Part shown: one piece after another, positions 34,015 to 43,869 of the stretch
Layout of the letters: each line of letters begins with the position of its first letter
Position numbering within the stretch: position 1 is the stretch's first letter
Assembly (NCBI RefSeq): GCF_036246005.1
Contig: NZ_CP109171.1
Location: 6,994,001-7,058,000, forward strand
DNA length: 64,000 nucleotides
Direction of reading: 5' to 3'
Source of the DNA: Streptomyces sp. NBC_01723
Lineage (GTDB): Bacteria; Actinomycetota; Actinomycetes; Streptomycetales; Streptomycetaceae
Notes under the pieces: generated by a model
Database searches by the model: none
Told to the model about the DNA's origin: nothing
Seen by the model: the letters and a program-made list of their open reading frames with translations, nothing else
Position numbers and translations under genes: made by a program

Positions 34015-34064
34015 CGGTCTGCTCCCGCTTCTGAGCGGTGCCCGCCAGATGCGGGAGCAGACCG
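34015..34064 (+). terminator. Strong hairpin after the lysR gene
   Basis: CGGTCTGCTCCCGC (34015-34028) and GCGGGAGCAGACCG (34051-34064) are perfect 14-bp inverted arms around a 22-base loop, starting 20 bp after the lysR stop. Likely a terminator, though without a T run. From here to 34332 no gene is recognised. Confidence 0.6.
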
Positions 34065-34332
34065 GTGAGCTCGGCCGCGAGGTTCTGGTCGACTTCACCG
34101 CCCAGCGCAGCGGTGACATCCAAGCTCCCCGCTCATTGGGCTCCACGCGCCGGCAGCGCGGACCCAAGGCCCGGATCAGCTGGTCATGACCTCATTGCGG
34201 ACTGGTGCGCTCAGTTGTCAGTGGGCCGCCGACCAGCACAGACACGAGGTGGAGAAGGCTCGGTCTGTCGATCCCCGGAAGCCCTGCCTTCACGCGCGTA
34301 CCACCAGGAGATTACCCGATCAGGAGCTCCGC

Positions 34333-35415
34333 TCAACCCACGCGTTCCATCATCTGTTGAGATGCGGCCTCTGGAAATTCCGAGGTTGATGCGGATTGTT
34401 CTGATACTTGATAAGAGGTTAAATGGCTCTCGTGTTCAATGAGGGCGCCTGCAGCACGACGTGCACCGTCGCGGAACTGCCGCGGCGAGACGCCTACGAC
34501 ACGGCGAAACGCCGTGCTGAACGCGCTCTCCGACTCATATCCGGTCGCGAAGGCCAGTTCGGAGATGGAACGTGTGTCACGTCGAAGCGCGTCACGGGCG
34601 AGGCTCATCCGCCACTGAATCAGGTATTCCAGGGGCGCGACGCCGACCTCTTTCTTGAACTTGGCTGCGAAAGCGGACCGAGAAAGATGGCTGATAACCG
34701 CGAGCTCGCGAAGGGTCCAGCGATGGGCCACATCGGCATGCATGGCGCGTAGCGCTGCGCCGATTCCGTTATGGCTGAGTGCTCCTAGCCACCCGGTGGG
34801 CTGATCGGTTTGTGCGACGTGTGCCCTGAGCATCTGAACGAACATGATCTGTGCGAGATGGTCCAGGACGAGGGGCCGTCCTACAGCTCTGCTCTCGACC
34901 TCGAGCCCCAACAATTCGGTGACGTAAGCGACTTGGCGGATCAGGGGATTCGTCGCCGGCAGGTGCACAACAGAGGGAAGGATCTCCAGCAGCAGGGGAG
35001 CATTGGCCTCGTCGAACCATAGGGACGCCATGCATACGTAGTTGGCCTCGTCGGCCTCGGCGCCGATCCGTGCGACGCCTTGCGAGGCCCTCTCAAACAA
35101 TTCCCGGCCGGGTCGGGGTGTCGCGGTCGGCGAACTGGCGAGAATGTGAGGGCCGGGAGACTTCAGGAGATAGAAGTCGCCTTCCTTCAGGTGCAGCGGC
35201 TCATCTCCTTCCACTACCAGCCAGCACGCGCCGCGAACCGCGCACCCGATCTTGACAAAATCGAAGGCGTCGAATTGCACCGCCCAAGGAGCTGCGGCAT
35301 GAAGGCCGGGGTGGGACTCGGTCCGAGGCCGCAGGAGGCCGATCCTGTCGGCCACGGGATCGGAGGGAGCAATGGTCAATACGCTGGACGATTGATGAAG
35401 AACTGTGGACGACAT
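34333..35415 (-). CDS. AraC-family transcriptional regulator with cupin domain (360 aa)
   Basis: The ATG at 35415 (MSSTVLHQSS) is preferred to the upstream in-frame start. The N-terminal half is a cupin-type sensing domain (WLVVEGDEPLHLKEGDFYLL). The C-terminal half has two helix-turn-helix motifs: RWTLRELAVISHLSRSAFAA, then ISELAFATGYESESAFSTAF and RRVVGVSPRQFR. This is the AraC type with a cupin_6 domain. It diverges from the SnoaL-like gene with 76 bp in between, and probably controls it. Confidence 0.88.
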   Translation of the reverse strand: MSSTVLHQSSSVLTIAPSDPVADRIGLLRPRTESHPGLHAAAPWAVQFDAFDFVKIGCAVRGACWLVVEGDEPLHLKEGDFYLLKSPGPHILASSPTATPRPGRELFERASQGVARIGAEADEANYVCMASLWFDEANAPLLLEILPSVVHLPATNPLIRQVAYVTELLGLEVESRAVGRPLVLDHLAQIMFVQMLRAHVAQTDQPTGWLGALSHNGIGAALRAMHADVAHRWTLRELAVISHLSRSAFAAKFKKEVGVAPLEYLIQWRMSLARDALRRDTRSISELAFATGYESESAFSTAFRRVVGVSPRQFRDGARRAAGALIEHESHLTSYQVSEQSASTSEFPEAASQQMMERVG

Positions 35416-35491
35416 GTTATGGATCGTAGCACCGGGCTGGGTGAAGCTGGTGAGACCAGCAAGGAGCTGGACCACGACCAAGCGAGGAACC

Positions 35492-35884
35492 ATGTCAGAC
35501 ACTGACCTGCGCGCCTTCTACACGCGCTACATCGGGACCCTCAATGCTCATGACTTCGCCGGCGTTCGCGAGTTCCTCAGCGACGACCTCACATACTTCG
35601 GCGATGCCGTTACGGCTGATCTGATCGTTTCAGCGCTCACTGACCTTGGGAACACGGTTCCGGACCTGCACTGGGAGATTCAGGAGATTTCCGTGGATGG
35701 CGACCACCTGGCTGCACGGCTGCTGAATACTGGCACGCCCGCCAAGGAGTGGCTGGGTGTGGCGCCCTCCGGAACCTCATTCGAAATCGTTGAGTTCGCC
35801 ACCTACCATATCCGTGACGGTCGGTTCGTGCACATGACGAACGTCCACGACGCGGCGGCCTTGCGTCGGCAGTTGGCTGCGTAA
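35492..35884 (+). CDS. SnoaL-like polyketide cyclase/ester cyclase family protein (130 aa)
   Basis: ATG at 35492 with GCGAGGA upstream. The sequence MSDTDLRAFYTRYIGTLNAH, then VSALTDLGNTVPDLHWEIQE and GTPAKEWLGVAPSGTSFEI, is typical of the SnoaL-like alpha+beta barrel fold. Members include aldol cyclases and many enzymes of unknown reaction, so the substrate is open. Likely regulated by the divergent AraC protein. Confidence 0.82.
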   Translation: MSDTDLRAFYTRYIGTLNAHDFAGVREFLSDDLTYFGDAVTADLIVSALTDLGNTVPDLHWEIQEISVDGDHLAARLLNTGTPAKEWLGVAPSGTSFEIVEFATYHIRDGRFVHMTNVHDAAALRRQLAA

Positions 35885-35926
35885 GACAGGACCGCACATA
35901 AGGAAGACGATGGCGTAACAGGAGCC

Positions 35927-35958
35927 TGGCCAGGAGCTGAGCATTCCGCTCCTGGCCA
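35927..35958 (+). terminator. Hairpin after the SnoaL-like gene
   Basis: TGGCCAGGAGC and GCTCCTGGCCA form perfect 11-bp arms around a 10-base loop, 43 bp after the stop. Likely terminator. Confidence 0.6.
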
Positions 35959-36292
35959 CCAATGACGCCCACTGAAAGGAGAGACTCAGGAGTCCTGGCT
36001 GCGCAAGGATGTCATGAAGGGTCTCGCCATGTACTACTCGACCGATCGGCAGGGTCACGGAGATCAGCCAGCGGGCTTCCGAGGTCCTTCGGGCGGGACA
36101 GCCACTCGACCCGATTTTTCAGCAGGCGTGCCAAGGCGTAGGTGCTCAGGGCACTGGCAGGAGTGGTTGTCGCATTCTCCGCCGTTTGTAGCTCTCATGA
36201 GACTCAGGCAACTGGGTCCGGATGGAATCCGACTACTCACCCAGCGGAGGCGTGCTCAGCCGACTGAGAGCCCGACGGGCGTCTGTGATTTA
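35959..36292. other. No gene recognised
   Basis: About 330 bp up to IS element B. An open frame runs through part of it into the transposase, but it has no recognisable content outside the element. Confidence 0.45.
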
Positions 36293-37143
36293 GACCGTGT
36301 CCTACATGGTCAGTTGGTCGTTGGGCTGCGTATGGGGCGGGGTACGTGGAGTTGGATTGTTCCGGACGGCTTGTGGGAGATCGCCAGGCCGTTGATCCCG
36401 GAGGTCCGGGTTCGGCCGCAGGGCGGCGGGAAGCAGAACACGCCTGATGAGACGCTGTTCGCAGCGATCATCTATGTGCTGGTCAGTGGATGTGCCTGGC
36501 GGGCTCTGCCGCCGTGTTTCGGGATATCGAAGTCGACCGCACACCGCAGGTTCATGATCTGGTCGAGGGCCGGCGTGTGGGGGCGCTTGCATGAAGCCGT
36601 CGTTCACCGGCTCGATGACGCGGGCCTTGTCGATGTCTCCCGTGTGGTCCTCGACTCGGCTCATGTGCGCGCTAAAAAAGGGGCGAACACACAGGTCCGA
36701 GCAAGCCGGGTTCCAAGATGCACATCCTGTCGGACGCGAACGGACTGCCCCTGGTCGTCGGCGTCTCGGCCGCCAACGTCCACGACAGCCAAAGCCTGAA
36801 GCCCATGGTGGCGGGTCACCAAACGAAACACGACCCCTATCGCGGCCGCCACTTCAAACCCCAACGCCTCCATGCCGACAAGGCCTACGACATCCCTGAA
36901 CTGCGGAAATGGCTCCGCGGCAAGCGGATCGGAGTGCGTATCGCCCGCAAGGGCATCGAGTCCAGCGAACGATTGGGTCGGCGCCGATGGGTGATCGAAC
37001 GGACCATCTCCTGGCTGTCCGGCTACCGCAGACTCAGCCCTCGCTACGAACGGAAACCCCGCAACTACCTGGCCTTTCTCGGCCTCGCCGCAGCACTGTG
37101 CTGCTACAAACGACTCCTCAAACTGACCATGTAGGACACGGTC
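36293..37143 (+). mobile_element. IS5-type element B, complete copy (851 bp)
   Basis: Perfect 23-bp inverted ends starting GACCGTGTCCTACATGG, flanked by a TTA duplication (36290-36292 and 37144-37146). The left end matches the truncated copy at 21829. Confidence 0.93.
36332..37134 (+). CDS. IS5-type transposase of element B, two frames joined by probable -1 frameshifting
   Basis: The first frame starts MGRGTWSWIVPDGLWEIARP and reaches VVLDSAHVRAKKG at the run A6G4 (36674-36683). Shifting back one base there continues RGEHTGPSKPGSKMHILSDA and then the second frame with LHADKAYDIPELRKW and RWVIERTISWLSGYRRLS. This gives a full DDE transposase. Several IS5 subgroups are known to use programmed frameshifting at such A-rich sites. 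With perfect ends and no other lesion, the copy is probably active. Confidence 0.8.
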
Positions 37144-37256
37144 TTAGAGGCCGTTCTCTTTCCGAATGCCGTGTGCAGATTCCGCTGGTCAGGCATGAGA
37201 TTGCGGCTGTGGCGGGAGCCTCGACTCGTTGCTGATCGAGTCGGTGGGGGTGGCGG

Positions 37257-37796
37257 ATGCCGTCGATGCGTGCGGTCCTGGAAACGCGGCGGAAGGCCGC
37301 TGCCGTGCGGGTGGATGAGCTCGAAGCCGAACTGAAGCGGGTGCGGGCAGACTTGGCGGATGCCGAGGAGGTTCTCAAGCTTCGGACGATCGGCCTCGAG
37401 CAGTATCTGGAAGCGCTCGCCGAGGAGGAACAGCCGGCCGAGACAGTCGTTGTCCCGTCGCCGAGGACGCCGGTGGGCCCGCGCCGTGCGGTGCCGCATC
37501 GACAGAACGCGGCCGGGGTCGAAGACCTGTCGGTGGACTACCAGGCGGTGATGGCAGCCGCGGCCGAGGCCGGGATCGACGGGCTGGGTGCCCGGCGGGC
37601 GGCCGTGGTGCTTGGCTGGGACAGTGCCTCGGCCTCACGCGTCGAGGGTGCGAGAGCACGGCTGAAGAGGCTGGTGGAACGGGGCTGGCTGGTGGAGACG
37701 AGGCCCGGGAGGTTCACCCTGCCGTCAGGACTGCAGGCCGACGAGATCGTGCGGCCAGGCGGCGGCTCATCAGGGCGATCATCGACCAGCGGATGA
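37257..37796 (+). CDS. Coiled-coil and winged-helix-like protein of unknown function (179 aa)
   Basis: Residues 5-60 are a strong coiled coil (RKAAAVRVDELEAELKRVRA). A disordered linker follows, then a helical domain (IDGLGARRAAVVLGWDSASA) and a winged-helix-like end (RLKRLVERGWLVETRPGRFT). This suggests DNA binding. The last 15-20 residues run into the edge of IS element F, so the natural C-terminus may be changed. Similar small proteins occur beside transposase genes in Streptomyces, but no function is known to me. Confidence 0.55.
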   Translation: MPSMRAVLETRRKAAAVRVDELEAELKRVRADLADAEEVLKLRTIGLEQYLEALAEEEQPAETVVVPSPRTPVGPRRAVPHRQNAAGVEDLSVDYQAVMAAAAEAGIDGLGARRAAVVLGWDSASASRVEGARARLKRLVERGWLVETRPGRFTLPSGLQADEIVRPGGGSSGRSSTSG

Positions 37797-38099
37797 CGGC
37801 TTCGCTCGTGTCGGGGCGGCGTTCGTAGTCCCTGACCAGGCGGCGGCTGCGCAGAAACCACGCAAAGGACCGTTCGACGACCCAGCGGCGGGGAAGGGCC
37901 TGGAAGCCCCGGACGTCCTCACTGCGGCGGACGATGTCGAGGACGAGCCCGAGGTGCTGGCTGGTCCAGTCGGTGAGGTGGCCGGTGTAGCCGCCATCGG
38001 CCCAGACCCGGGCCAGCCGCCGGAAACGGCCGGCCGCCGCTGGCAGAAGGGACCGGGCGCCGTCCCGGTCGGTCACGGAGGCCGGTGTGACCAGGACGG

Positions 38100-38943
38100 C
38101 TAGAGGTTGTCCCGTATGGAGTGTGAGTTATCCAGTGAGGGCCAGGTTGTGCAGTCGGGCGATGCCGAGCATGGCCTGGTGAACTCCGTCGCCCTTGAGT
38201 CGGCAGTCCCGCAGGATCTTCCAGTTCTTCAACCGCGACAGGGCGTGTTCCACGCGCGCTCGTGCCCGGCGATGGACGGCGTTCTCTGCCTCCTGCGAGG
38301 GGCTGAGGTGGCTCTGGCCTCGTCGTTTGCGGTGCGGGATCAGGAGGCCGGTGCCTTGGTAGCCGCCGTCGGCAAGGGTCGGGGCGCCGCGGCAGGCCCG
38401 ATCGATGCCGGACTCGGTGAAGGCCCGGCAGTCGTTGCGGCTGCCGGGCAGCGGGAGACCGATGGCCACGACCAGGCGGCTGTTGGCGTCGATGACGACC
38501 TGCAGATTGGTCGAGTACCGGTAGTTCTTGCTGGACGCGGCGACACTGCGGTCGCGGGTGGGCACCAGAGTGCCGTCGACGATGTAGACGGTGTCCTTGC
38601 GCGGCCGCCGCGCGGGCGAGATGGCCAGCAGCGGTGCGAGATGGTCCAAGATGCGGTCGGCAGCGGACTTCGAGACTCCGAACAACGGCGCCACCTGCCG
38701 CAACGTGAGGTTCGTGCGCCAGTACGTCGCCACCAGCAACACCCGGTCTTCGAGCGACAGCCGCCATGGCCGGCCACGCTGAACGTCGCCACCTCGGCGC
38801 CGTACCAGTGCCACCAGCCTCGCAAACTGCACCTCGGTCAGACCCGCAAACGGCTCGATCCACTTCGGATCATCTGCTGAGATCACCCCACCCATGCCCG
38901 ACCAACGCACCAGCAGCACCACCGGTTACGGGACAACCTCTAG
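38100..38943 (-). mobile_element. IS5-type element A, complete copy 4 (844 bp)
   Basis: Same ends and length as 16496-17339, CTAG at both borders. Inserted in the transposase gene of element F. Confidence 0.92.
38128..38922 (-). CDS. IS5-type transposase of element A, copy 4 (264 aa)
   Basis: Identical in sequence to the product of 16524-17318, with all DDE motifs present. Identity between copies 21 kb apart indicates recent transposition. Confidence 0.9.
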   Translation of the reverse strand: MVLLVRWSGMGGVISADDPKWIEPFAGLTEVQFARLVALVRRRGGDVQRGRPWRLSLEDRVLLVATYWRTNLTLRQVAPLFGVSKSAADRILDHLAPLLAISPARRPRKDTVYIVDGTLVPTRDRSVAASSKNYRYSTNLQVVIDANSRLVVAIGLPLPGSRNDCRAFTESGIDRACRGAPTLADGGYQGTGLLIPHRKRRGQSHLSPSQEAENAVHRRARARVEHALSRLKNWKILRDCRLKGDGVHQAMLGIARLHNLALTG

Positions 38944-39487
38944 GAGAAGTCCGAGCGTGTCGGTGAGCAGGTGCCGCTTGCGACCATTGATCTTCTTGCC
39001 CGCGTCGAAGCCCCGTGAGCCGAAGGTGACAGTGGCGTCTGCCTTCACCGACTGCGAGTCCACGACCCCCGCGCTCGGGTCGGCGCCGCGGCCTTCACCG
39101 GCGCGGACGGCTTCCCGCAGCCGGTCGTGCAGCTCGGTGACCAGTCCCGTGTCCCGCCAGCGGGCGAAGAAGGCGTAGACGCGCGGCCAGGGCGGGAAGT
39201 CCGCGGGCATCGCCCTCCACTTGATGCCGTTGTCGACGAGGTAGCGCACTGCGTCGATCATCTGCCGGTGGCAGTAGCCCTCCGGACGCCCGCCACAGCC
39301 CGAAAGCCAGCCCGGAACCGGCAGCAGATCCCTCACCACGGCCCACTCGGCATCGCTCATGTCCGAGCCGTATCGAGGCCGGCGCTGCGGCCGGTCGACT
39401 GCGTTCCCGAACCTGTGGGCGAGGCAGTCACACCCACGAGTGGACGAACTGGACTCGGCGACCACGACCACGCGACACTTCGACAAC

Positions 39488-39540
39488 AGGGCCTCTTGCT
39501 TCTCGCTGGACTCGACATCCGCGAGCTACCAAGAGGCCCT
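39488..39540. repeat. Inverted repeat upstream of element F transposase
   Basis: AGGGCCTCTTG (39488-39498) and CAAGAGGCCCT (39530-39540) are perfect 11-bp arms, 31 bp apart. They could be the outer end of element F facing the end of another lost element, or a hairpin limiting read-through into the transposase gene. Confidence 0.5.
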
Positions 39541-39631
39541 TCCTTCATGCACCCGCCCCGGACAACTCACCCGAACCAGGACCCCGTTCGAACCTGCCCG
39601 ACCGCGCGAGCGGATAGAGAACAGGCAGTTA

Positions 39632-40515
39632 GAGGTCCTAACAAAGGCGTTGGACGTGGCGGTGGGTGATCAGGCAGACGGCGAGGCCGAGGAAGGCCTC
39701 GTGGATGTCGTCGCGTCGTTCCCAGCGGATGCGCAGGCGGCGGAAGCCGTGGAGCCAGGCGATCGTTCGCTCGACGACGTAGCGGAAGGTGCCCAGGCCA
39801 GTGCCGTGCGGCTCGCCTCTCTTCGCGATCACGGGGCGGATCCCTCGCTGCCAGAGCAGGCGGCGGTATTTGTCGTGGTCGTAGCCGCGGTCGGCCAGGA
39901 GTGCGTCGGGGCGTCGGCGGGGTCTGCCGACCTGGCCCGCGACGGCGGGAATCTTGTCGAGCAGCGGCTCGAGTTGGGTGACGTCGTTGCGGTTGCCGCC
40001 GGTCAGGGACACCGCGAGCGGGATGCCCTGGCCGTCGACGATGAGGTGGTGCTTGCTGCCCGGGCGTGCGCGGCCGGCCGGGCTCGGCCCGCTTTGGGCC
40101 CCGTCGGGCGGCCCGCACGTGCGAGGAGTCGATCACCGCCCGTTCCCAGTCCAGCTGGTTCTTCGACCGCAGCTCGTTCAGCAGCAGCTGGTGGAGCTGG
40201 TCCCAGACGCCGGCCTCGTTCCAGGCCGCCAGGCGCCGCCAGCAGGTCATGCCCGAGCCGAAGCCGAGTTCCTGGGGCAGGTACTCCCACTGGATACCGG
40301 TGTGCAGGACGAAGAGGATCCCGCACAGGGCCTGGCGGTCCGGCACCCGCGGTCTGCCCTCGGCCTTCTTCGGACCCGGCTTCGGCAACAACGGCTCGAC
40401 CAGCGTCCACAGTTCATCCGACACGATCCACGGCCGCGACTGACGGTTTCCCATGCCCAGACATACGAGCAGAGAGGCCGACAGCCTCATGATCAGCAGC
40501 TTTTGTTAGAGCCAG
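39632..40515 (-). mobile_element. IS5-type element G, frame-disrupted
   Basis: Flanked by TTA on both sides; imperfect ends share CTAACAAA. The minus strand encodes MGNRQSRPWIVSDELWTLVE ... AVIDSSHVRAARRG. Then, in a different frame, RARPGSKHHLIVDGQGI, SLTGGNRNDVTQLEPLLDK, ALLADRGYDHDKYRR and VVERTIAWLHGFRRL. The join requires a +1 change near 40090, unlike the -1 shift used by elements B and I, so a mutation is more likely than programmed frameshifting. Confidence 0.82.
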
Positions 40516-40671
40516 TTAAGCGGAACGGGAGGAAGGGCACAAGCCGGCCCTGCTCGCTCTGGCCGATCGACGAGCCAACGTTTTGGCGACCATGATCCGA
40601 GATGGAGAGTGTTACGAGGTTCTACCGACCGTCACGGCGGCGACTTGCCATCGTCATTGGGAAGTTCTTCA

Positions 40672-40705
40672 ACCTCCGTCGGCGTTGTGCGGTGCCGACG
40701 GAGGT
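40672..40705 (-). terminator. Hairpin after the quinone oxidoreductase gene
   Basis: ACCTCCGTCGGC and GCCGACGGAGGT form perfect 12-bp arms around a 10-base loop, 25 bp beyond the gene's stop. Likely terminator. Confidence 0.65.
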
Positions 40706-40729
40706 CGTGACGGTGTCGAATCCGGCCGG

Positions 40730-41662
40730 CTACTCGAGATCGAGAACGGCTTTGCCGTGGAGGCGCCGGTCGAGTAGAGCCTGTACTGCCTCGGAGTGGC
40801 GAGTCCAGGGGCCGCGCCAGCTGATGCCCGGATCGAGGCGGCCTGCGCCGATCTCTCCGGCCAGCCAGGTCAGATCGGCGGAGAAGTCGGTAGTGGGGTC
40901 GCCGAGGAGGAAGAAGGTGCGGATCGACCGGTCGTGCCGTCCTCCGTCGCCCAGCAGGGCATCAGGTGACAGCACCACGTTGGCCTCGGAGGAGCGGCCC
41001 ACGCTGTAGAGGATGCCTCCGGCCGACAGGGTGGCGAAGGCATCGACGAGGTACTGTCCGCCGACGTTGTCGAGAACGGCGGACACGGGCTGCCGTACGG
41101 CGGCCGGCTCGGGGTGGACCTCGTGGGCGCCCAGGGCCCGCAGTCCGTCCGCCTGGGCGGGGTTCCGGCTGATGGCGACGACGTGCGCGCCCGCACGGGC
41201 GGCCAACTGGACGGCGTATCGGCCGACGCCACCGGAAGCACCGGTGACCATCACGCGGCGACCGAGTAGCGATCCCATCCGGCGCAGCACGTGCAGGGCG
41301 CTCAGTCCGGCGACGGGGACGGTGCTCAGTGCGCCGGGGTCGGCGTCCTTCGGTGCGGTGCCGAGCCGGGCGGCGGGTACGGCTCGCTGCTCGGCCCAGC
41401 CGGCCTCGCCCAGGGTGACGACGCTCTCTCCCTCGGCCGGGCCGGAGCCGTCGGCGGCCGCCTGGACGACCACGCCAGCTGCGTCCCAGCCGAGCACGGT
41501 GCCGCCCGGCGTCTGTGGACGGGTCGCTTCATGGACCTCACCGAAGTTCAGCGATACGGACTCGACCCGCACGAGCGCCTCGTGGGCGGCGGGCCGCGGG
41601 GCGGGGATATCCGTCAGTGTCAGGTGCCCGGGGCAGGTGTGGTCGACGACGAGTGCGCGCAC
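40730..41662 (-). CDS. Zinc-independent medium-chain dehydrogenase/quinone oxidoreductase-like (310 aa)
   Basis: The N-terminal GroES-like domain (PAAHEALVRVESVSLNFGEV, GWDAAGVVVQAA) is followed by an NADPH-binding Rossmann domain with VMVTGASGGVGRYAVQLAAR near residue 138. It lacks the zinc-binding cysteines of alcohol dehydrogenases, which fits the quinone oxidoreductase (QOR) branch. Divergent from a TetR gene 53 bp away, which suggests induction by a small electrophile or quinone. The actual substrate is unknown. Confidence 0.87.
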   Translation of the reverse strand: MRALVVDHTCPGHLTLTDIPAPRPAAHEALVRVESVSLNFGEVHEATRPQTPGGTVLGWDAAGVVVQAAADGSGPAEGESVVTLGEAGWAEQRAVPAARLGTAPKDADPGALSTVPVAGLSALHVLRRMGSLLGRRVMVTGASGGVGRYAVQLAARAGAHVVAISRNPAQADGLRALGAHEVHPEPAAVRQPVSAVLDNVGGQYLVDAFATLSAGGILYSVGRSSEANVVLSPDALLGDGGRHDRSIRTFFLLGDPTTDFSADLTWLAGEIGAGRLDPGISWRGPWTRHSEAVQALLDRRLHGKAVLDLE

Positions 41663-41684
41663 GAGAGGATCCCTTCACGAAGTG

Positions 41685-41695
41685 CCACAGTGTGG
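41685..41695. promoter_or_regulatory. Palindrome in the oxidoreductase/TetR intergenic region
   Basis: CCACA-G-TGTGG is a perfect 11-bp palindrome in the middle of the 53-bp divergent gap. It is short, but its place makes it a candidate TetR operator controlling both genes. Confidence 0.4.
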
Positions 41696-41715
41696 TGTTT
41701 GCCTGAGGAGAGCAT

Positions 41716-42354
41716 ATGCGCGATCTTGGCGTGTTTGGTAAAGTGCTCACGGTGACCACCTCCGAACAGCCCGCCAGTCTGCGCGAACGCAAGAAGCTCC
41801 GTACTCGCCAGGCATTGGTCGACACTGCCGTCACGCTCTTCGGCGATCGCGGATTCGACAGCACTCCGCTGGACGCGCTGCTGGAGGAGGTGGAGGTCTC
41901 CCGGCGTACCTTCTTCCGGAACTTCCGCTCCAAGGAGGACGTGGCACTCACCGCCGTCACGCAGCTCTGGGACGTTTACCTGGAAGTCTTGGACGGCATC
42001 AAGAAGTCCGGGCCGCTGGCCGATGTCTTCCTCGAAGCTATGCTGACCACTCTGGAGCGCATGGATGAGGACTGGTGCCGACGCTTCCCGCTCACGCTCC
42101 GAATGATCGCCGACTCGCCCGCACTCGACGGGTACACGCTGCGGCACTGTGCCGAAACCCAGGCCGAGATCGTGCGCCGTCTCTGCGGACACAGTCGTCT
42201 CGAGCTGCGGCTCCTCGTCGAGTTCTTCGTGGCAGCCTGGCGGTGCACTCTGGACGAATGGCTGCCCGACTGCACACCGGGCGAACTGCCCGCACTTTTG
42301 CGCCGGACCTGCGCATCCATGCAGCCCGCCCTCAGCTTGTCATTCATGGCCTGA
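41716..42354 (+). CDS. TetR-family transcriptional regulator (212 aa)
   Basis: ATG at 41716 is supported by GAGGAG five bases upstream. The DNA-binding domain reads RERKKLRTRQALVDTAVTLF, GDRGFDSTPLDALLEEVEVS and RRTFFRNFRSKEDV, typical TetR helix-turn-helix. The C-terminal ligand domain has no specific signature (ERMDEDWCRRFPLTLRMIAD resembles the MftR-type C-terminal domain). Probable repressor of the divergent oxidoreductase gene. Confidence 0.88.
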   Translation: MRDLGVFGKVLTVTTSEQPASLRERKKLRTRQALVDTAVTLFGDRGFDSTPLDALLEEVEVSRRTFFRNFRSKEDVALTAVTQLWDVYLEVLDGIKKSGPLADVFLEAMLTTLERMDEDWCRRFPLTLRMIADSPALDGYTLRHCAETQAEIVRRLCGHSRLELRLLVEFFVAAWRCTLDEWLPDCTPGELPALLRRTCASMQPALSLSFMA

Positions 42355-42542
42355 GGTCGAAACGGACCTCGAACTTGCCCGCTCACCTGGGCGTTCGCCG
42401 GACGCCGGGGCAGCCTGCGCCTGATCACGCGCACCGGCCAAGGCGCACCAACCAAGACGCAGGTCGTGAAGGTGAGTCTGCTGCCAGACACCGGTCGCGG
42501 AGGGAAGCGTGCGCGAAGGCGTCACGCTTCCGGAACGACTTA

Positions 42543-43414
42543 CTGATCATTTCAGAATGAGCTTGGTTGTGGGCTGAGCCAACAGCAGACTTCTGCGGGT
42601 GCCGGATGATCTTGTGCCTGATGACCTGTGGGACCGTGTGGCCCCGTTGCTCCCTCCTCGTCCGCCGCGTCGGCGCCGGTATCCGGGACGGCTGCCGGTG
42701 GATGACCGGGCTGCCCTGCGCGGCATCGTCTACGTACTGCGCAAAGGTGTGAGCTGGGCCGATGTGCCCACGGAGCGGATCGGCTGCAGCGGCGTGACGG
42801 CCTGGCGGCGGCTGCGGGACTGGACCGAGGCCGGCGTCTGGCCGCGTCTGCACGAGGTCCTGCTGGCCGACCTGCGCCGGGCGGGCCTGCTGGAGATGGA
42901 CGACGCGGCGGTCGACGGCTCACACATCCGGGTCCTCAAAGGGGGGCTCACACCGGACCTTCGCCGGTCGACCGGGCCCGTCCGGGAAGCAAGCACCACC
43001 TGATCACCGACCGGAACGGGACACCTCTTGCGGTCCCTGACCGGCGGAAACCGGCATGACGGCACGCAGTTGATGCCACTGCGGGACGCGATCCCGCACA
43101 TCCGCGGGGCCCGTGGCCGCCCCCGTCGGCGGCCCAGACGCCTGTTCGCCGACCGGGGCTACGACTACGACAAGTACCGTCGTCTCCTCCGGGCTCGCGG
43201 CATCACACCGAAGATCGCCCGCAGAGGCACCACGCACGGCTCCGGCCTGGGAAAGACTCGCTGGGTGGTGGAGCGGACCTTCGCCTGGCTCCATCAGTTC
43301 AAACGGCTACGGACCCGCTACGAGATACGGGCCGACCTCCACCTCGGCCTGCTCCAACTCGCCTGCAGCATCATCTGCTTGCGCCGCCTCCGAACATCAT
43401 TCTGAAACGATCAG
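42543..43414 (+). mobile_element. IS5-type element H (872 bp) with damaged transposase
   Basis: Ends CTGATCATTTCAGAATGA and the inverse of CTGATCGTTTCAGAATGA (17 of 18 identical), flanked by TTA. The transposase first frame is VPDDLVPDDLWDRVAPLLPP ... DGSHIRVLKGG. A -1 shift at the G6 run gives GAHTGPSPVDRARPGSKHHL ... NGTPLAV; one more base is missing before SLTGGNRHDGTQL ... RWVVERTFAWLHQFKRLR. The second break is a plain mutation, so this copy should be inactive. Confidence 0.88.
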
Positions 43415-43869
43415 TTATTCGACCGCCGGACCACGCACGGGGAGGAACTGCCCAAGCTTGTGGACACGTTGCTGTGTGCCGACGGTCTGGAGAAGGCGCC
43501 GGTAAATCTGACACTGGTGGCTGAGCACCGGCGCGAGCACGGCGCGACGTACAAGGCGTTGAACCGGGGAAAGGCGGATGTACCCCGGTTGCGGCAGGCG
43601 CCAGCCGGTCTGCCCGTGCCGCAGGCCGCCGACGGGCGCCTGGTCCTCACCGTCGACATCAGCAACTGGCTCCGCCCGACGCGCCAACCAGCCCGACCCG
43701 CCTGTTCTGCCACGTCTACGGCCGTAACGGCCGCTCCAGCGATCAGATGAACCCTGGGCTGGCCGTACTCCTTCGTCGCCGCCCTGGAGGCAAGCCACAC
43801 GTCTTGATGCCAGCTGCTGGACACGGTCCGCCTCGGTCCCGAGGACGACGTCGCCGAGGTCACTACCGA

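Larger units (their letters stand above)
37714..39363 (-). mobile_element. IS5-type element F, split by element A copy 4
   Basis: The N-terminal part on the minus strand (39363 down to 38944) reads MSDAEWAVVRDLLPVPGW ... KKINGRKRHLLTDTLGLLL. After the 844-bp element A copy, the frame resumes at 38099 as AVLVTPASVTDRDGARSLL ... VWADGGYTGHLTDW ... RWVVERSFAWFLRSRRL. The two parts fit without loss, so element A landed in a CTAG within this transposase. Confidence 0.85.

Noticed and set aside
41752..42354. GTG at 41752 as start of the TetR gene
   Set aside because: The ATG at 41716 has GAGGAG at the right distance, while the GTG has no ribosome-binding site.
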